A stretch of 53,015 bases of DNA, from positions 1 to 53,015 of the forward strand of contig CAMKAJ010000014.1 of assembly GCA_946410455.1 (NCBI GenBank), given 5' to 3'. A program made the position numbers and the translations under genes. Below the pieces are notes generated by a model that was not told the origin of the DNA, did no database searches, and saw only the letters and a program-made list of their open reading frames with translations. Shown one piece after another: positions 17,742-26,652 of this stretch (position 1 is the stretch's first letter; each line of letters begins with the position of its first letter). Origin of the DNA: an uncultured Bacteroidales bacterium. Lineage in GTDB: Bacteria > Bacteroidota > Bacteroidia > Bacteroidales > UBA932.

Positions 17742-20700
17742 TTATTTAATGATACATACTGCAACGCGGTTGTAGTCCGGAGTTACGGAGGCATCCTTGT
17801 CGGAGCCGATACCCTTGCAAGTGATGCGCTCGGCATCGATGCCGGACTTCACGAGCTTGACTGCCACGGCGTTGGCGCGGTTCTTAGACAGCTCCATGTT
17901 GAACTCGGGAGTGCCGGTGCCGGAATCTGCATATCCGGTGATGACAATCCTGGCCTCAGGGTTATCGTTGAGTATCTGGCAGATACGGCCAATCTTGATG
18001 GCCTCGTCGGGACGAATCTCATACTCGCCGATGACGAAGTAAACCTCTTCGCTGTACTCGCCCTTAAGAGTAGATACAGGAACTTCCACAATCTTCTCGA
18101 CCTCTTTCTCTACCTCCACGATCTTCTCTACTACCTTCTCTACCTCTACTATCTTCTCCACTTCCTTGACCTCGGTCTTGCGGGAAGACCTGCGGGCTGC
18201 AGTAGATGCGGCTGCGGTAGCGGCGGTGTACTGAGAAGCAGATGAAGGGGCAGATTTGAGCTGCATGCCGCCGAAGGTTACGTTTACGCCGAAGGTTACG
18301 GTCTTGAGCATAGGATATGAGAAGCCGTCGCCCTGGTCGTTAACGGCAGCGTCAAAGTCGCTGTCCTGTCCGATGTTCTCCGGGTCAAACATATTTGTGT
18401 GCTTGTAGATAGGGGAGAAGGTAAACATGTTCTCCAGGGACACATAGAACTTGGCCTGCTCGATGCTGATTCTCTTTGTGAGCTCGGAAGGCAGGGTGTA
18501 GTCCAGAGTAACATTCTTGAGACGCAGGTATGCGGCATCCTGCAGATAGTAGTCGTTCTCGAATCCCAGAGGACCTACGTTACGGTCTGCGCTGTAACCA
18601 ATGCATCTGGTCCAGTAAGGATTCTTGTCTGCGTTGATAACCTTCCAGTTATCGGTGCTGTAGTCGAGCTGTACGCGGTTGTCGCCCATGTGCTCGGCAA
18701 GGAGCGGTCCGTACGGACGCCAGTACATGCCCCAGAAGAAGGCTGAGTGGTTGTCGGGGTACCAGTCACGCTTGCCCACGCCCTGGAGGAACACGGAAAG
18801 GCCGAAGCCGTTCCACTTGAAGTCCAGGTTGATGCCATAGAAGTAGTGGGGAGTTGTGTTGGCTATGCGGTCCAGGTCGCCATGGTCGTCGAGGGTACCT
18901 GCACCGTAGTCAATCTTGCCGTCTCCGTTGATATCGATAAACCTGATGTCACCGGCATGCTCGGCATAGTGTCCTGTACCGTTCTGATGGAACGTGTCTG
19001 TGGCCCAGTTGTTTGCCTCTTCGTTAGACAAGAAGTAGCCGTCGGTACGGAATCCCCACATTTCGCCGAGTTCCTTGCCCTCGTAGAAGTTGAGGATGTT
19101 GCCGTTGGTGTTGTTGAACTTGGTAACCCAGGTGCGGCTGTCCCACACGCTGCCCTTGATGCTGTAGGTGAAGGGCTTACCGGCAAGCTTGAAGTGGTCT
19201 CTCCAGGAGAGGGATGCTTCCCATCCCTTAGTGCGAATGGCTCCGTAGTTTCCCTTAGGTGCACCGGCACCGAAGATCTGAGGAATCTCAGGACCTCCCA
19301 CAATCAGGTTGGTGTTGTCTCTTATATAGTAGTCTCCGGAGAAGGAGAGCCTGCTCTTCAAGAAGTCGAAGTCAAGACCTACGTCGAAGGTGGTGACGGT
19401 TTCCCAGGTAAGGTCGTCGGGAACGACGGAAGGGCTGCTTGTGTAGTAAACAGGAGAGCCGTCGAAGAGCACGGTAGATTTATCCATGCCGATGGTCTCC
19501 AGGAAGTAGTAGGCGGCAATGTTGGAGTTGCCGAGCGAACCCCAGTTAGCCCTGAGCTTGAAGTTGTCCATCCAGCTGCGGCTCCATTCCATCCAGGGCT
19601 CCTCGGATACTCTCCAACCAATGGAGGCAGAAGGGAAGAAACCCCAAACCTGGTTGGCAGGGAATTTAGACGAACCGTCGTAGCGGGCTGCAACCTCGAA
19701 GATGTACCTCTTGAGCAGGGTGTAGTTGGCACGGCCGAAGAAACCCATTGTACCGTAAGTGGTTACGTAGTCCTGGGGCTGGTTGGCCGGAAGAAGCACG
19801 TCCATCAATTCGTAACTAGGTAGGGTGTCGTACTTGATGCCCTTGTACTGGATGTAGTACCTGTCGTATCTGTAGTCCTCTATGTTCCAGCCGCCCACTA
19901 CGTTGAGGTCGTGGTTCTTGCCGAGCTTGGGAGTCCAGGTGGCGACTACGTTACCGGTAATATAATCGGTATTGTTTCTCCAGCGGGATTTGTAAGAAGC
20001 CTCAGGAGTATGGAAGTATCCCAGGGCGCCGGGAGCCTCATAATAAGGGGCAGCGGTAACAACTCGCTCTTGGTGGTTGCGGTTGGCCTTGTAAGATACG
20101 TCGCCACGGAGTTTGAGAACGTTCTTGATAAATTCGAGCTCCAGGCCTACAGCACCGGTGAACTGGGTGGGCTGCTCAATCTGGTAGTCGGTGCCCTTTT
20201 CGTATGTTACGAAGCGGATTGCCTGGCCGTAGTAGGTAGGAGTGCCGTCCTCGTTGTATGCGGGGTAGATAGGCTGGCCTCGGTGCTGGATACGGGAGAT
20301 TGCGGTGTATTTGTCGTTGGTAAACGGCTGGATGTAGTCGCGCCTGTAGTACGAGGTGTTAACGTCAATTTTGGCCCAGTCTGTAACCTTTACGTCACCC
20401 TTTACGCGGAAGTTGAACTGGTTGAACTGCTCGTTGCCAACCTTGTAAATACCTTCCTGGTTGTACCACCTTCCGGATGCGCTGATGCTGGAGCGTTTGC
20501 CTGCAGCGTTTACAGTTACGCTGTGCGACTGGGTGGAGTTGGAACGTTTGTAGAACTCCTCGGCCCAGTTGGTGCTTGCAAAGTATTTGTAGGTCCCGTC
20601 GCTGGCGGTGCCGCCCCAAGGGCTGGTGATGCCTGCGATGCGACGCTGGCGGAATTCCTCCAGGTAATCCTGGCCGAACCACTTTGCCTTGTTGTTCACT

Positions 20701-21620
20701 ACGCTGGGGAAGGAAGGCTCGCCGGCACCTACGCGCCTGTAGTCTTCCATGTAGAACTTGGCATATTCCTCAGACCATACAAGGCCGTCGGTAATCATTC
20801 CGTCTTCCCAGAGCACGGTGCGCTGGTTGATGGAATAGGTTCCGTTGTAGCGGACGGTAACTTTCTCGTCGGCAGCCTTCTTGGTGGTAACGAGCACAAC
20901 GCCGAATGCACCTCTGGCACCGTAAACGGCGGCGGATGCTGCGTCCTTGAGCACGGCTATAGTCTCGATATCATCTGGGTTGACGGAAGAAAGGCTGGCC
21001 TCAACTCCATCTACGAGCACAAGGGCGGAAGTGTCGCCGTTTCCTATGCTGTAGGTAGAGTTGTCGCGGCTCTTCATAGAGGAACGGGCGCTGTAGCTCT
21101 GGGCGTTACCACGCACGTACATGGAGCCGCTGTGGGTAGGCTTGCCGTCGTTCATGACTATGTTCAAACCTGCAACCTGGCCCTGCAGGGCTCTTGCGGC
21201 ATTAGGCGCGGTACGCTGCTCGAGAGCTTCTCCAGAGAGGTTCTCCACGGCGCCTACGAGCTGCGTCTTCTTGAGGGTACCGTAACCTACGACTACAGTT
21301 GCCTCAAGCATTTCCGAGTCTTCTTCAATTACAAAGTCAATCCTGGAGCGGCCGTTTACGGCTTCTTCGCTGTTCTTGTATCCCAGTAACTGGCATACGA
21401 GGACGTCGGAGGCCTTTGCCTTGATGGAATATGAACCGTCAGGATTAGTCATAACTCCGGTGCTGGTGCCTTTGACCATGATGGTGGCACCGATGACGGG
21501 CTCGTTCTGGGTGTCCCGCACTACACCGGTAATCGTAGAAGTCTGTGCGAAGGCTCCGGTCCCTATGAACAGGGCGACGAGTGCCAGCGCAAAGCTTCTT
21601 GGAATCGTGATTTTCATCAT
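17742..21620 (-). CDS. SusC/RagA TonB-dependent transporter fused to a C-terminal OmpA-like domain
   Basis: Outer-membrane importer of 1292 residues. Signal peptide (about 1-26, ending GAFAQ), carboxypeptidase-regulatory-like beta-sandwich (TITGVVRDTQNEPVIGATIMVKG), then a plug with ALQGQVAGLNIVMNDGKP, LVDGVE and VLKDAASAAVYGARGAFGVVLVTTK, and a barrel that ends normally in an aromatic strand at about residue 1116 (TFGVNVTF). There is no STN domain. A 35-residue Ser/Ala linker follows, then Val-Glu-Lys repeats (about 1150-1182), then an OmpA domain (about 1185-1292). The peptidoglycan-binding Asp and Arg appear kept, in GYAD (D1232) and SKNRA (R1248). SusC proteins normally stop at the barrel. 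The barrel C-terminus faces the periplasm, so the added domain is positioned to hold the cell wall. Confidence 0.95.
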   Translation of the reverse strand: MMKITIPRSFALALVALFIGTGAFAQTSTITGVVRDTQNEPVIGATIMVKGTSTGVMTNPDGSYSIKAKASDVLVCQLLGYKNSEEAVNGRSRIDFVIEEDSEMLEATVVVGYGTLKKTQLVGAVENLSGEALEQRTAPNAARALQGQVAGLNIVMNDGKPTHSGSMYVRGNAQSYSARSSMKSRDNSTYSIGNGDTSALVLVDGVEASLSSVNPDDIETIAVLKDAASAAVYGARGAFGVVLVTTKKAADEKVTVRYNGTYSINQRTVLWEDGMITDGLVWSEEYAKFYMEDYRRVGAGEPSFPSVVNNKAKWFGQDYLEEFRQRRIAGITSPWGGTASDGTYKYFASTNWAEEFYKRSNSTQSHSVTVNAAGKRSSISASGRWYNQEGIYKVGNEQFNQFNFRVKGDVKVTDWAKIDVNTSYYRRDYIQPFTNDKYTAISRIQHRGQPIYPAYNEDGTPTYYGQAIRFVTYEKGTDYQIEQPTQFTGAVGLELEFIKNVLKLRGDVSYKANRNHQERVVTAAPYYEAPGALGYFHTPEASYKSRWRNNTDYITGNVVATWTPKLGKNHDLNVVGGWNIEDYRYDRYYIQYKGIKYDTLPSYELMDVLLPANQPQDYVTTYGTMGFFGRANYTLLKRYIFEVAARYDGSSKFPANQVWGFFPSASIGWRVSEEPWMEWSRSWMDNFKLRANWGSLGNSNIAAYYFLETIGMDKSTVLFDGSPVYYTSSPSVVPDDLTWETVTTFDVGLDFDFLKSRLSFSGDYYIRDNTNLIVGGPEIPQIFGAGAPKGNYGAIRTKGWEASLSWRDHFKLAGKPFTYSIKGSVWDSRTWVTKFNNTNGNILNFYEGKELGEMWGFRTDGYFLSNEEANNWATDTFHQNGTGHYAEHAGDIRFIDINGDGKIDYGAGTLDDHGDLDRIANTTPHYFYGINLDFKWNGFGLSVFLQGVGKRDWYPDNHSAFFWGMYWRPYGPLLAEHMGDNRVQLDYSTDNWKVINADKNPYWTRCIGYSADRNVGPLGFENDYYLQDAAYLRLKNVTLDYTLPSELTKRISIEQAKFYVSLENMFTFSPIYKHTNMFDPENIGQDSDFDAAVNDQGDGFSYPMLKTVTFGVNVTFGGMQLKSAPSSASQYTAATAAASTAARRSSRKTEVKEVEKIVEVEKVVEKIVEVEKEVEKIVEVPVSTLKGEYSEEVYFVIGEYEIRPDEAIKIGRICQILNDNPEARIVITGYADSGTGTPEFNMELSKNRANAVAVKLVKSGIDAERITCKGIGSDKDASVTPDYNRVAVCIIK
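18075..18180 (-). repeat. Coding repeats for the Val-Glu-Lys linker of the SusC-OmpA fusion
   Basis: Tandem, slightly varied short units (plus strand: ATCTTCTC and ACCTCT-type words) encode alternating VEK and IVEV units over about 30 residues. Similar linkers occur in ordinary Bacteroidota OmpA-family proteins between barrel and OmpA domain. The tract could change length by slippage or recombination while staying in frame. Confidence 0.7.
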
Positions 21621-21936
21621 ATAAGGTCCTTAGTTAATTAAATTAGAATTACGCAAGCCAGGACGAAACAGCTGAAAATCAGATGGTTTTATAGGGATTG
21701 ATTAAAAAATTGTTTTGTTTTCTGTTATTAGTCGTTGTTAGTTTGTGTTATTATGTAGTGCGAATATAATCAAAAAAGTGCTTTGGTTGTACCGCATTAT
21801 TAAAAATAATTGTAATTTTGTGCTTGCAAGTCAGAGACGGGCCGAGAGGCCGGCTGTAAATAGGATTGTTTGTCAGGGACGCCCTCTTAGAAGGCGTTAA
21901 GTATTATTTGTTAATCGATAACACAAACAATTCAGT
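21621..21936. promoter_or_regulatory. Divergent intergenic region between the susC operon and the FN3/GLUG lipoproteins
   Basis: A 316-base AT-rich region without a gene. On the plus strand TAATTTTG at 21813-21820 matches TAnnTTTG, with TTTGG at 21782-21786 upstream at a longer than usual distance; this would drive the lipoprotein pair with a leader of about 110 bases. On the minus strand TATATTCG (plus 21761-21768) is a one-mismatch -7 box for susC, implying a leader of about 135 bases. The plus leader holds GGCC-GAGA-GGCC near 21841-21852 and a short ACGCC/GGCGT inverted repeat near 21879. I see no inverted repeats flanking the promoters, so no evidence of a DNA inversion switch. Confidence 0.5.
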
Positions 21937-24309
21937 ATGAAATCAATCAAAATCCTGATCGCTGCCGCTGCCCTCGTATCGGTGCTCCTCTCCGGATGCC
22001 AGAAGGAGAAGGTTGTTACCGGAATAGACAGCACCAAGGCCTGCGTAACGGACTTTACCTATGATGAGTCGATGTCGTCTACTACGGGCATCGCATTCTA
22101 CTGGAACGGAAATGATGCGATAGCCGCAGGAGCAACTTCTTTCTCCGTGCAGCTTGCCAAGAATCCCGACTTCTCCGATGTGGATATGTACAATACCCTT
22201 ATCGGCAGGACTATTCTGGTTACCAGTACCCCCAACGACGGCGTTATGTTCAACGGCCTTGCCGAATATGACAGGTATTATGCCCGTATAAGGGCCAATT
22301 ATCCCTGGTCTGTTTATTCTGAGTGGACAGTTCTCAAGAATGGTGACGCTCTGCTTTGCGTCAGTGTTGGTCACGGTCTTCTGAGCATGTCGTTCGGAGC
22401 TCCCGAGCCCCTTGAGGTTAAGGCAATATCCGAGAGCAAGATAGGTGCTTCCTGGGGTATGATAGGCCTCGCCGAGGGATATGAGTATTCCTGGAAGAAG
22501 ACAGCCGATGCAACATGGTCCGACCCTGTTTCTGTAACTGTTACCAGCGTAGAAATCCAGGGCCTCGCTCCCCAGACGGAATACGACTTCCGCGTGCGTT
22601 CTTTCAGGACCACAGAAGGCGAGAAAGAGTACTCCGAGTACCTTAGCGGCAGCGCAACCACACTCAAGTCAAACTTTATCATGATCAACGCAAAGGAGGA
22701 CTTTGTAGCCTTGCTTGCCAACGGCGCTTCGGCTGCCGGTAGCGACTATTACAAGATCAACGCCGATCTGGACCTCGCCGGCGAAAGCCTGAGCACCCTT
22801 GCTTCCTTTGCAGGAGTTCTTGACGGCCAGGGCCATACGCTTAGCAATGTGGCCGTGACCGGTAACCTTATAGACCAGCTTACCGGTACTGTAAAGGATA
22901 TCAAGTTCTCTGCTCTCACTATCTCCGGATGCCTCGTGGGCAACGTGGCGGTGGGCGCTCTTGTAAGCGGAGTAGATGTTGCTGCCAACTCCAGCATCAG
23001 CTTCCCCGAGCCTGCAGAAGAAACCAACTACGGTGTCATTGCCGCAAGGAATGCCGGTACTGTAGAAAAATGCACCAATGCTGCTCCCATCACCATGAAT
23101 TATGCCGCTCTTCCTAAAGACAAGAGCTGCAACTGGGGTGGCGTAGTGGGCTATACCGAGGGCCCTGTAAGCGGATGCTCCAACTCTGGTGCAATCGCAC
23201 TGCATGTAGATGCTCCCGGCTCTGGAACTTTCCATACCCTTGGAGGTGTGGTGGGTATGTACAAGGGCGAGCCCGGCCAGTCGCTGGTGCTTAACTGCGT
23301 CAATACCGGAAATGTCTCTGTAGAATATGTGACGGCTGTGTATTTCTACCTGGGCGGTGTGGTCGGCGGTACTCCTTCTGCAAAGGAGACTCCCGGCAAC
23401 TACGGAGTAGCCGAGGGCTGTACCAATGAGGGTAATGTTTACATGCATTACATCAACGGCGGTTCCGGAGCATATCCCAATGCCGGCGGCGTAGTTGGTT
23501 TTGTTGAGGGAGCTATCAAGGGCTGCGTCAACAGAGGTAAAGTATCTATCGAGTGTGATTCCGACAGCGCTACCTGGACCTGCGCACACCTTGCAGGTGT
23601 TGGCGCTACCGTTACTCAGGGCGCATACGATTGCCATAACTACGGCCAGCTTTATGCCAAGGGCCTGTTTGCCGGCGGTACCGACGGTAACCGTGGCGCG
23701 GGCAACGGCACCGGCAAACCCAGCTACTGGGCTGGTGTAATTGCAGCTGCAGGACCTTATAAATCCGACGGAAGCGTTGTGTTCGAGAAATGTACCAACG
23801 AGGCCGACCTCGAGCTTGAGATAGGTACCAAGACCGAAACTCCTAACCAGCAGTGCGGCGGCGTATTCGGTTACGTGACCGGCAAGATCGTGGATTGCCA
23901 CAACAACGGCAACATCACCATTACCTGCCCTTGTGCAATTAACCGTCTGGGCGGTATTGCCGGCGGCTGCAAGTACGAGGTCAGCGACTGCTCCAACAAG
24001 GGTAATCTTACAGTTATCCATAAAGGTACCGTAAAGACTGACTGGAGGGCATTTATCGGTGGTATCGTGGCCGATGCCAGCCAGGCCGGCGCCACTACCT
24101 ATACCAATTGCTCCAACAGCGGCAAACTCTCATTCGAATCAAGCTGCACCCTCTCTACCAGCAAGACCAGCTGCGTCGGTGGTATTTTGGGCGGCAAGAA
24201 GAGTGGTTCGGAGGTCACATTCACAGGCTGCTCCAACACTGGCGAACTTAGCGTTACCAGCTCCGGCGCATACAGTACAAACCCCGAATGCGGTGGTGAT
24301 TACAACTAA
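21937..24309 (+). CDS. Surface lipoprotein with FN3-like and GLUG-like beta-helix repeats
   Basis: A 790-residue lipoprotein of unknown function (signal ending LLSGC, lipid Cys about 21). Residues about 35-245 look like two fibronectin-III-type modules (second ends GLAPQTEYDFRVRSFRTTEG). From about 255 the chain has GLUG-like repeats, each with GG(I/V)xG followed by C-x-N-x-G-x-V or I (GGVVGYTEG, GGVVGMYKG, GGVVGGTPS, GGVVGFVEG, GGVFGYVTG, GGIAGGCKY, GGILGGKKS), as in the right-handed beta-helix of bacterial adhesins. Probably outer-surface, binding rather than enzymatic. The next gene, 12 bases on, is a paralogue with the same plan. Confidence 0.75.
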   Translation: MKSIKILIAAAALVSVLLSGCQKEKVVTGIDSTKACVTDFTYDESMSSTTGIAFYWNGNDAIAAGATSFSVQLAKNPDFSDVDMYNTLIGRTILVTSTPNDGVMFNGLAEYDRYYARIRANYPWSVYSEWTVLKNGDALLCVSVGHGLLSMSFGAPEPLEVKAISESKIGASWGMIGLAEGYEYSWKKTADATWSDPVSVTVTSVEIQGLAPQTEYDFRVRSFRTTEGEKEYSEYLSGSATTLKSNFIMINAKEDFVALLANGASAAGSDYYKINADLDLAGESLSTLASFAGVLDGQGHTLSNVAVTGNLIDQLTGTVKDIKFSALTISGCLVGNVAVGALVSGVDVAANSSISFPEPAEETNYGVIAARNAGTVEKCTNAAPITMNYAALPKDKSCNWGGVVGYTEGPVSGCSNSGAIALHVDAPGSGTFHTLGGVVGMYKGEPGQSLVLNCVNTGNVSVEYVTAVYFYLGGVVGGTPSAKETPGNYGVAEGCTNEGNVYMHYINGGSGAYPNAGGVVGFVEGAIKGCVNRGKVSIECDSDSATWTCAHLAGVGATVTQGAYDCHNYGQLYAKGLFAGGTDGNRGAGNGTGKPSYWAGVIAAAGPYKSDGSVVFEKCTNEADLELEIGTKTETPNQQCGGVFGYVTGKIVDCHNNGNITITCPCAINRLGGIAGGCKYEVSDCSNKGNLTVIHKGTVKTDWRAFIGGIVADASQAGATTYTNCSNSGKLSFESSCTLSTSKTSCVGGILGGKKSGSEVTFTGCSNTGELSVTSSGAYSTNPECGGDYN

Positions 24310-24321
24310 TAGTTACGAGTT

Positions 24322-26595
24322 ATGAAAACCAGCAAAATCTTTATATTGGCATTGGGCATTGCTGCTCTGGTGGCTTGTAAACAGGAGAATCCCTACAAGT
24401 TCAATCCGGGTGGGCTCGACGCTTCAAAGCCTGCTGTTGCGTCTATAGCTTATGATGCGGCAGCCTCAGGCCCTGCAAAGGCAGCCTTTACCTGGGATGC
24501 CGAGCAGGCGCTTGCTGCCGGCGCTACTTCCTTCACCCTTGAGCTCACCGACGACATTCTGGTGGACTACGTGAAGAACAACGGCACTACATGGTCGGTG
24601 ATTTATGCTCCCGAGACTTCGTATGTAGTTAGCAAAGGCATTTCTGCGGGCAAGTTCTACTATGTCCGTATCCGCGCCAACTACGACGGATACTATTATT
24701 CCAACTGGACCTATCTGGGTACAGCAGATACCATTCTTGCCGTTCTCGTAGGTACAGGCCCTATGGTAGCCAACTTCGGCGCTCCTGCTAACCTTACTGC
24801 GGTACCTACCGAGACCAGCTTCAAGGCCAGTTGGGACGCAGTTCCTTTTGCGGAAACCTATACTTTTGAGTATAAGGCCAAGAGCGCTGAGGAGTGGTCT
24901 GTGATAGATAACATGAAAGTTACCGAATACGAGGTCAACGGCCTCGTAGGAGAGACTGTTTATGATTATCGAGTCAAGGCCAACAAGGGAGGCGTAAGCA
25001 CAGAGTACACCGAGGCTACCGTCACCACTCTGGCTCCAAGCGGCTTCGACCCTCACATCGGCAATGGCGACGCTTTCCTGGCCTTCCTCGCCGAGGAGTC
25101 CGGACTTGCTGCTGTAGGCGCAGAGTACACACTGGAGGCGGATATTGACCTGAGTGGCAAGACGGTGGTTCCCGCCGCCTCATTCAAGGGCGTACTCAAC
25201 GGTAAGGGCCACAGTATCAAGGGCCTCTCGCTCACTGCCCCTCTGTTTACAACACTCTCCGGCAGCGTTAAGAATCTTGTCCTTGAGGGTACTGCTTCTC
25301 CCGAGGTCCCTGTCTTCGGCGTTGTGGCAGGAGATTGTAGCGGAAGCATAGAGGGTGTCACCAACAATGTTGCCGTGACTTACAGCGCAGCTGCTATAGC
25401 CGAGCCCATTCTCGTGGCAGGTATTGTCGGCCAGTGCAGTGGCGAACTCGTCAATTGCTTTAACGAGGCCGCAGTTTCAGTGGTTTCTTCTGGTGCTGCC
25501 GTAGGACTTGGCGTTGCAGGTGTTGCCGCACTCCTTACCGGACCTGCCAGCGGCTGCGATAACAGGGGCGACGTTAGCTTCAGCGCTACCCATTATTCTG
25601 CGAAGGCTAAGATTGCCGAGGCCGATGTGCTGCCTACAGTTGGTGGCTTTGCAGCTATTGCCGCTGCAGGCTTCTCTGTGTCAGACTGCAAAAACTATGG
25701 CAAAGTTTCCTTCGCCCTTACTGCTGCCGAGACTGACCTTGCAGCCAACATGAACCGCACCCAGATTGGTGGCGTAGTAGGTGCTCCTTGCGGAAGGATT
25801 ACCAATACCCATAACTACGGCGAAATCAACGTTTCCATGAAGCACAGTACTCCCGGAACCGCAATTGCAGCGTTTGACCTTATTGTCTGCGTGGGTGGTA
25901 TAGGCGGCGGTGACTTCTTGTTTACAAACACCAGCACCGGTCCTTTCTCCAACACAAGCTACACCAATTGCGTGAACGATGGTGCCATCATAGTAGATAG
26001 CGATGCGTCCAAGTCTAATTCGGCAATTGGTGGTATAGTGGGCTGGCCAGGGCAGGAGAAACCCGCTCCCGGTACATCTGTAAGCGGATGTACCAATAGG
26101 GGCGCTATTACCGGCCGTGGCGCTATGAAGTGCCGTCTTGGAGGCATCGAAGGCGGTTCCGGAGTGATTGAAAACAGCGTTAACGAAGGCGTTATAACTC
26201 TGGATGTCACGAGTACGGCCTGCGCGATAGGTTCTCTCTGCGGATTCCATTCACAGGGTCATGCTATTACCGCATGTGTCGCCAAGGGCGAGCTTATTGC
26301 CAAGTGTAAAGCTACAAGTGGCATCGGTGGCCTCATCGGTAATTTGGGTAATGTGGAGCATGATACGGCTTACGGCTGCATCGTAGACTGCAAAATCACT
26401 ACTTCCGAGGCCGCTCCCGAGACTACCGGCTTCGTGGTTGGTTACTTCAATGGTACTTCCAAGTCCGTTACCCTCGGTTCTGCAGCGGATCCCATCCAGG
26501 TATCCGGCAGCCTTAACGGTGCCGCTCCTACTGATGCTACGATTTGCGGAACCAAGAATCCCGACAACCACACCATCAACTACGTTATCAAGTAA
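24322..26595 (+). CDS. Surface lipoprotein, FN3-like plus GLUG-like repeats (paralogue of upstream gene)
   Basis: A 757-residue lipoprotein (signal ending ALVAC, lipid Cys about 19) with the same order as the upstream gene: a first FN3-like module with FYYVRIRANYDG (compare RYYARIRANYPW upstream), a second ending ETVYDYRVKANKGG, then a divergent beta-helix entry (DIDLSGKTVV, NGKGHSIKGL) and GLUG-like repeats (GGVVGAPCG, GGIGGGDF, GGIVGWPG, GGLIGNLG). The shared plan but low identity implies an old duplication. Co-transcribed with the upstream gene and followed by a strong terminator. Function unknown; adhesion or glycan binding is a guess. Confidence 0.75.
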   Translation: MKTSKIFILALGIAALVACKQENPYKFNPGGLDASKPAVASIAYDAAASGPAKAAFTWDAEQALAAGATSFTLELTDDILVDYVKNNGTTWSVIYAPETSYVVSKGISAGKFYYVRIRANYDGYYYSNWTYLGTADTILAVLVGTGPMVANFGAPANLTAVPTETSFKASWDAVPFAETYTFEYKAKSAEEWSVIDNMKVTEYEVNGLVGETVYDYRVKANKGGVSTEYTEATVTTLAPSGFDPHIGNGDAFLAFLAEESGLAAVGAEYTLEADIDLSGKTVVPAASFKGVLNGKGHSIKGLSLTAPLFTTLSGSVKNLVLEGTASPEVPVFGVVAGDCSGSIEGVTNNVAVTYSAAAIAEPILVAGIVGQCSGELVNCFNEAAVSVVSSGAAVGLGVAGVAALLTGPASGCDNRGDVSFSATHYSAKAKIAEADVLPTVGGFAAIAAAGFSVSDCKNYGKVSFALTAAETDLAANMNRTQIGGVVGAPCGRITNTHNYGEINVSMKHSTPGTAIAAFDLIVCVGGIGGGDFLFTNTSTGPFSNTSYTNCVNDGAIIVDSDASKSNSAIGGIVGWPGQEKPAPGTSVSGCTNRGAITGRGAMKCRLGGIEGGSGVIENSVNEGVITLDVTSTACAIGSLCGFHSQGHAITACVAKGELIAKCKATSGIGGLIGNLGNVEHDTAYGCIVDCKITTSEAAPETTGFVVGYFNGTSKSVTLGSAADPIQVSGSLNGAAPTDATICGTKNPDNHTINYVIK

Positions 26596-26621
26596 CGCAG
26601 TATAAACTACTTCATGATTGA

Positions 26622-26650
26622 GGGCGCTCCGGAAACGGGGCGCCCTTATT
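26622..26650. terminator. Intrinsic terminator between the FN3/GLUG gene and truB
   Basis: A 10-bp GC-rich stem (26622-26631 with 26636-26645, one G-T pair) capped by a GAAA tetraloop is followed by TTATTCT. It lies between convergent genes, 27 bases after one stop and next to the truB stop, and may serve both strands. Confidence 0.8.
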
Positions 26651-26652
26651 CT

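Noticed and set aside
19911..21389. Long open frame (492 codons) on the plus strand opposite susC
   Set aside because: It is fully antisense to a conserved TonB-dependent transporter, its product has no recognisable domain, and no promoter precedes it. It is a by-product of GC-rich codon use.
21621..21936. Invertible promoter of the Bacteroides capsule type
   Set aside because: No matching inverted repeats flank the putative promoter, and no recombinase gene is present in the window.
22669..24021. Long open frame (450 codons) antisense to the first FN3/GLUG lipoprotein
   Set aside because: It mirrors the repeat structure of the real gene and has no independent features. The plus-strand gene has a signal peptide and conserved repeats.
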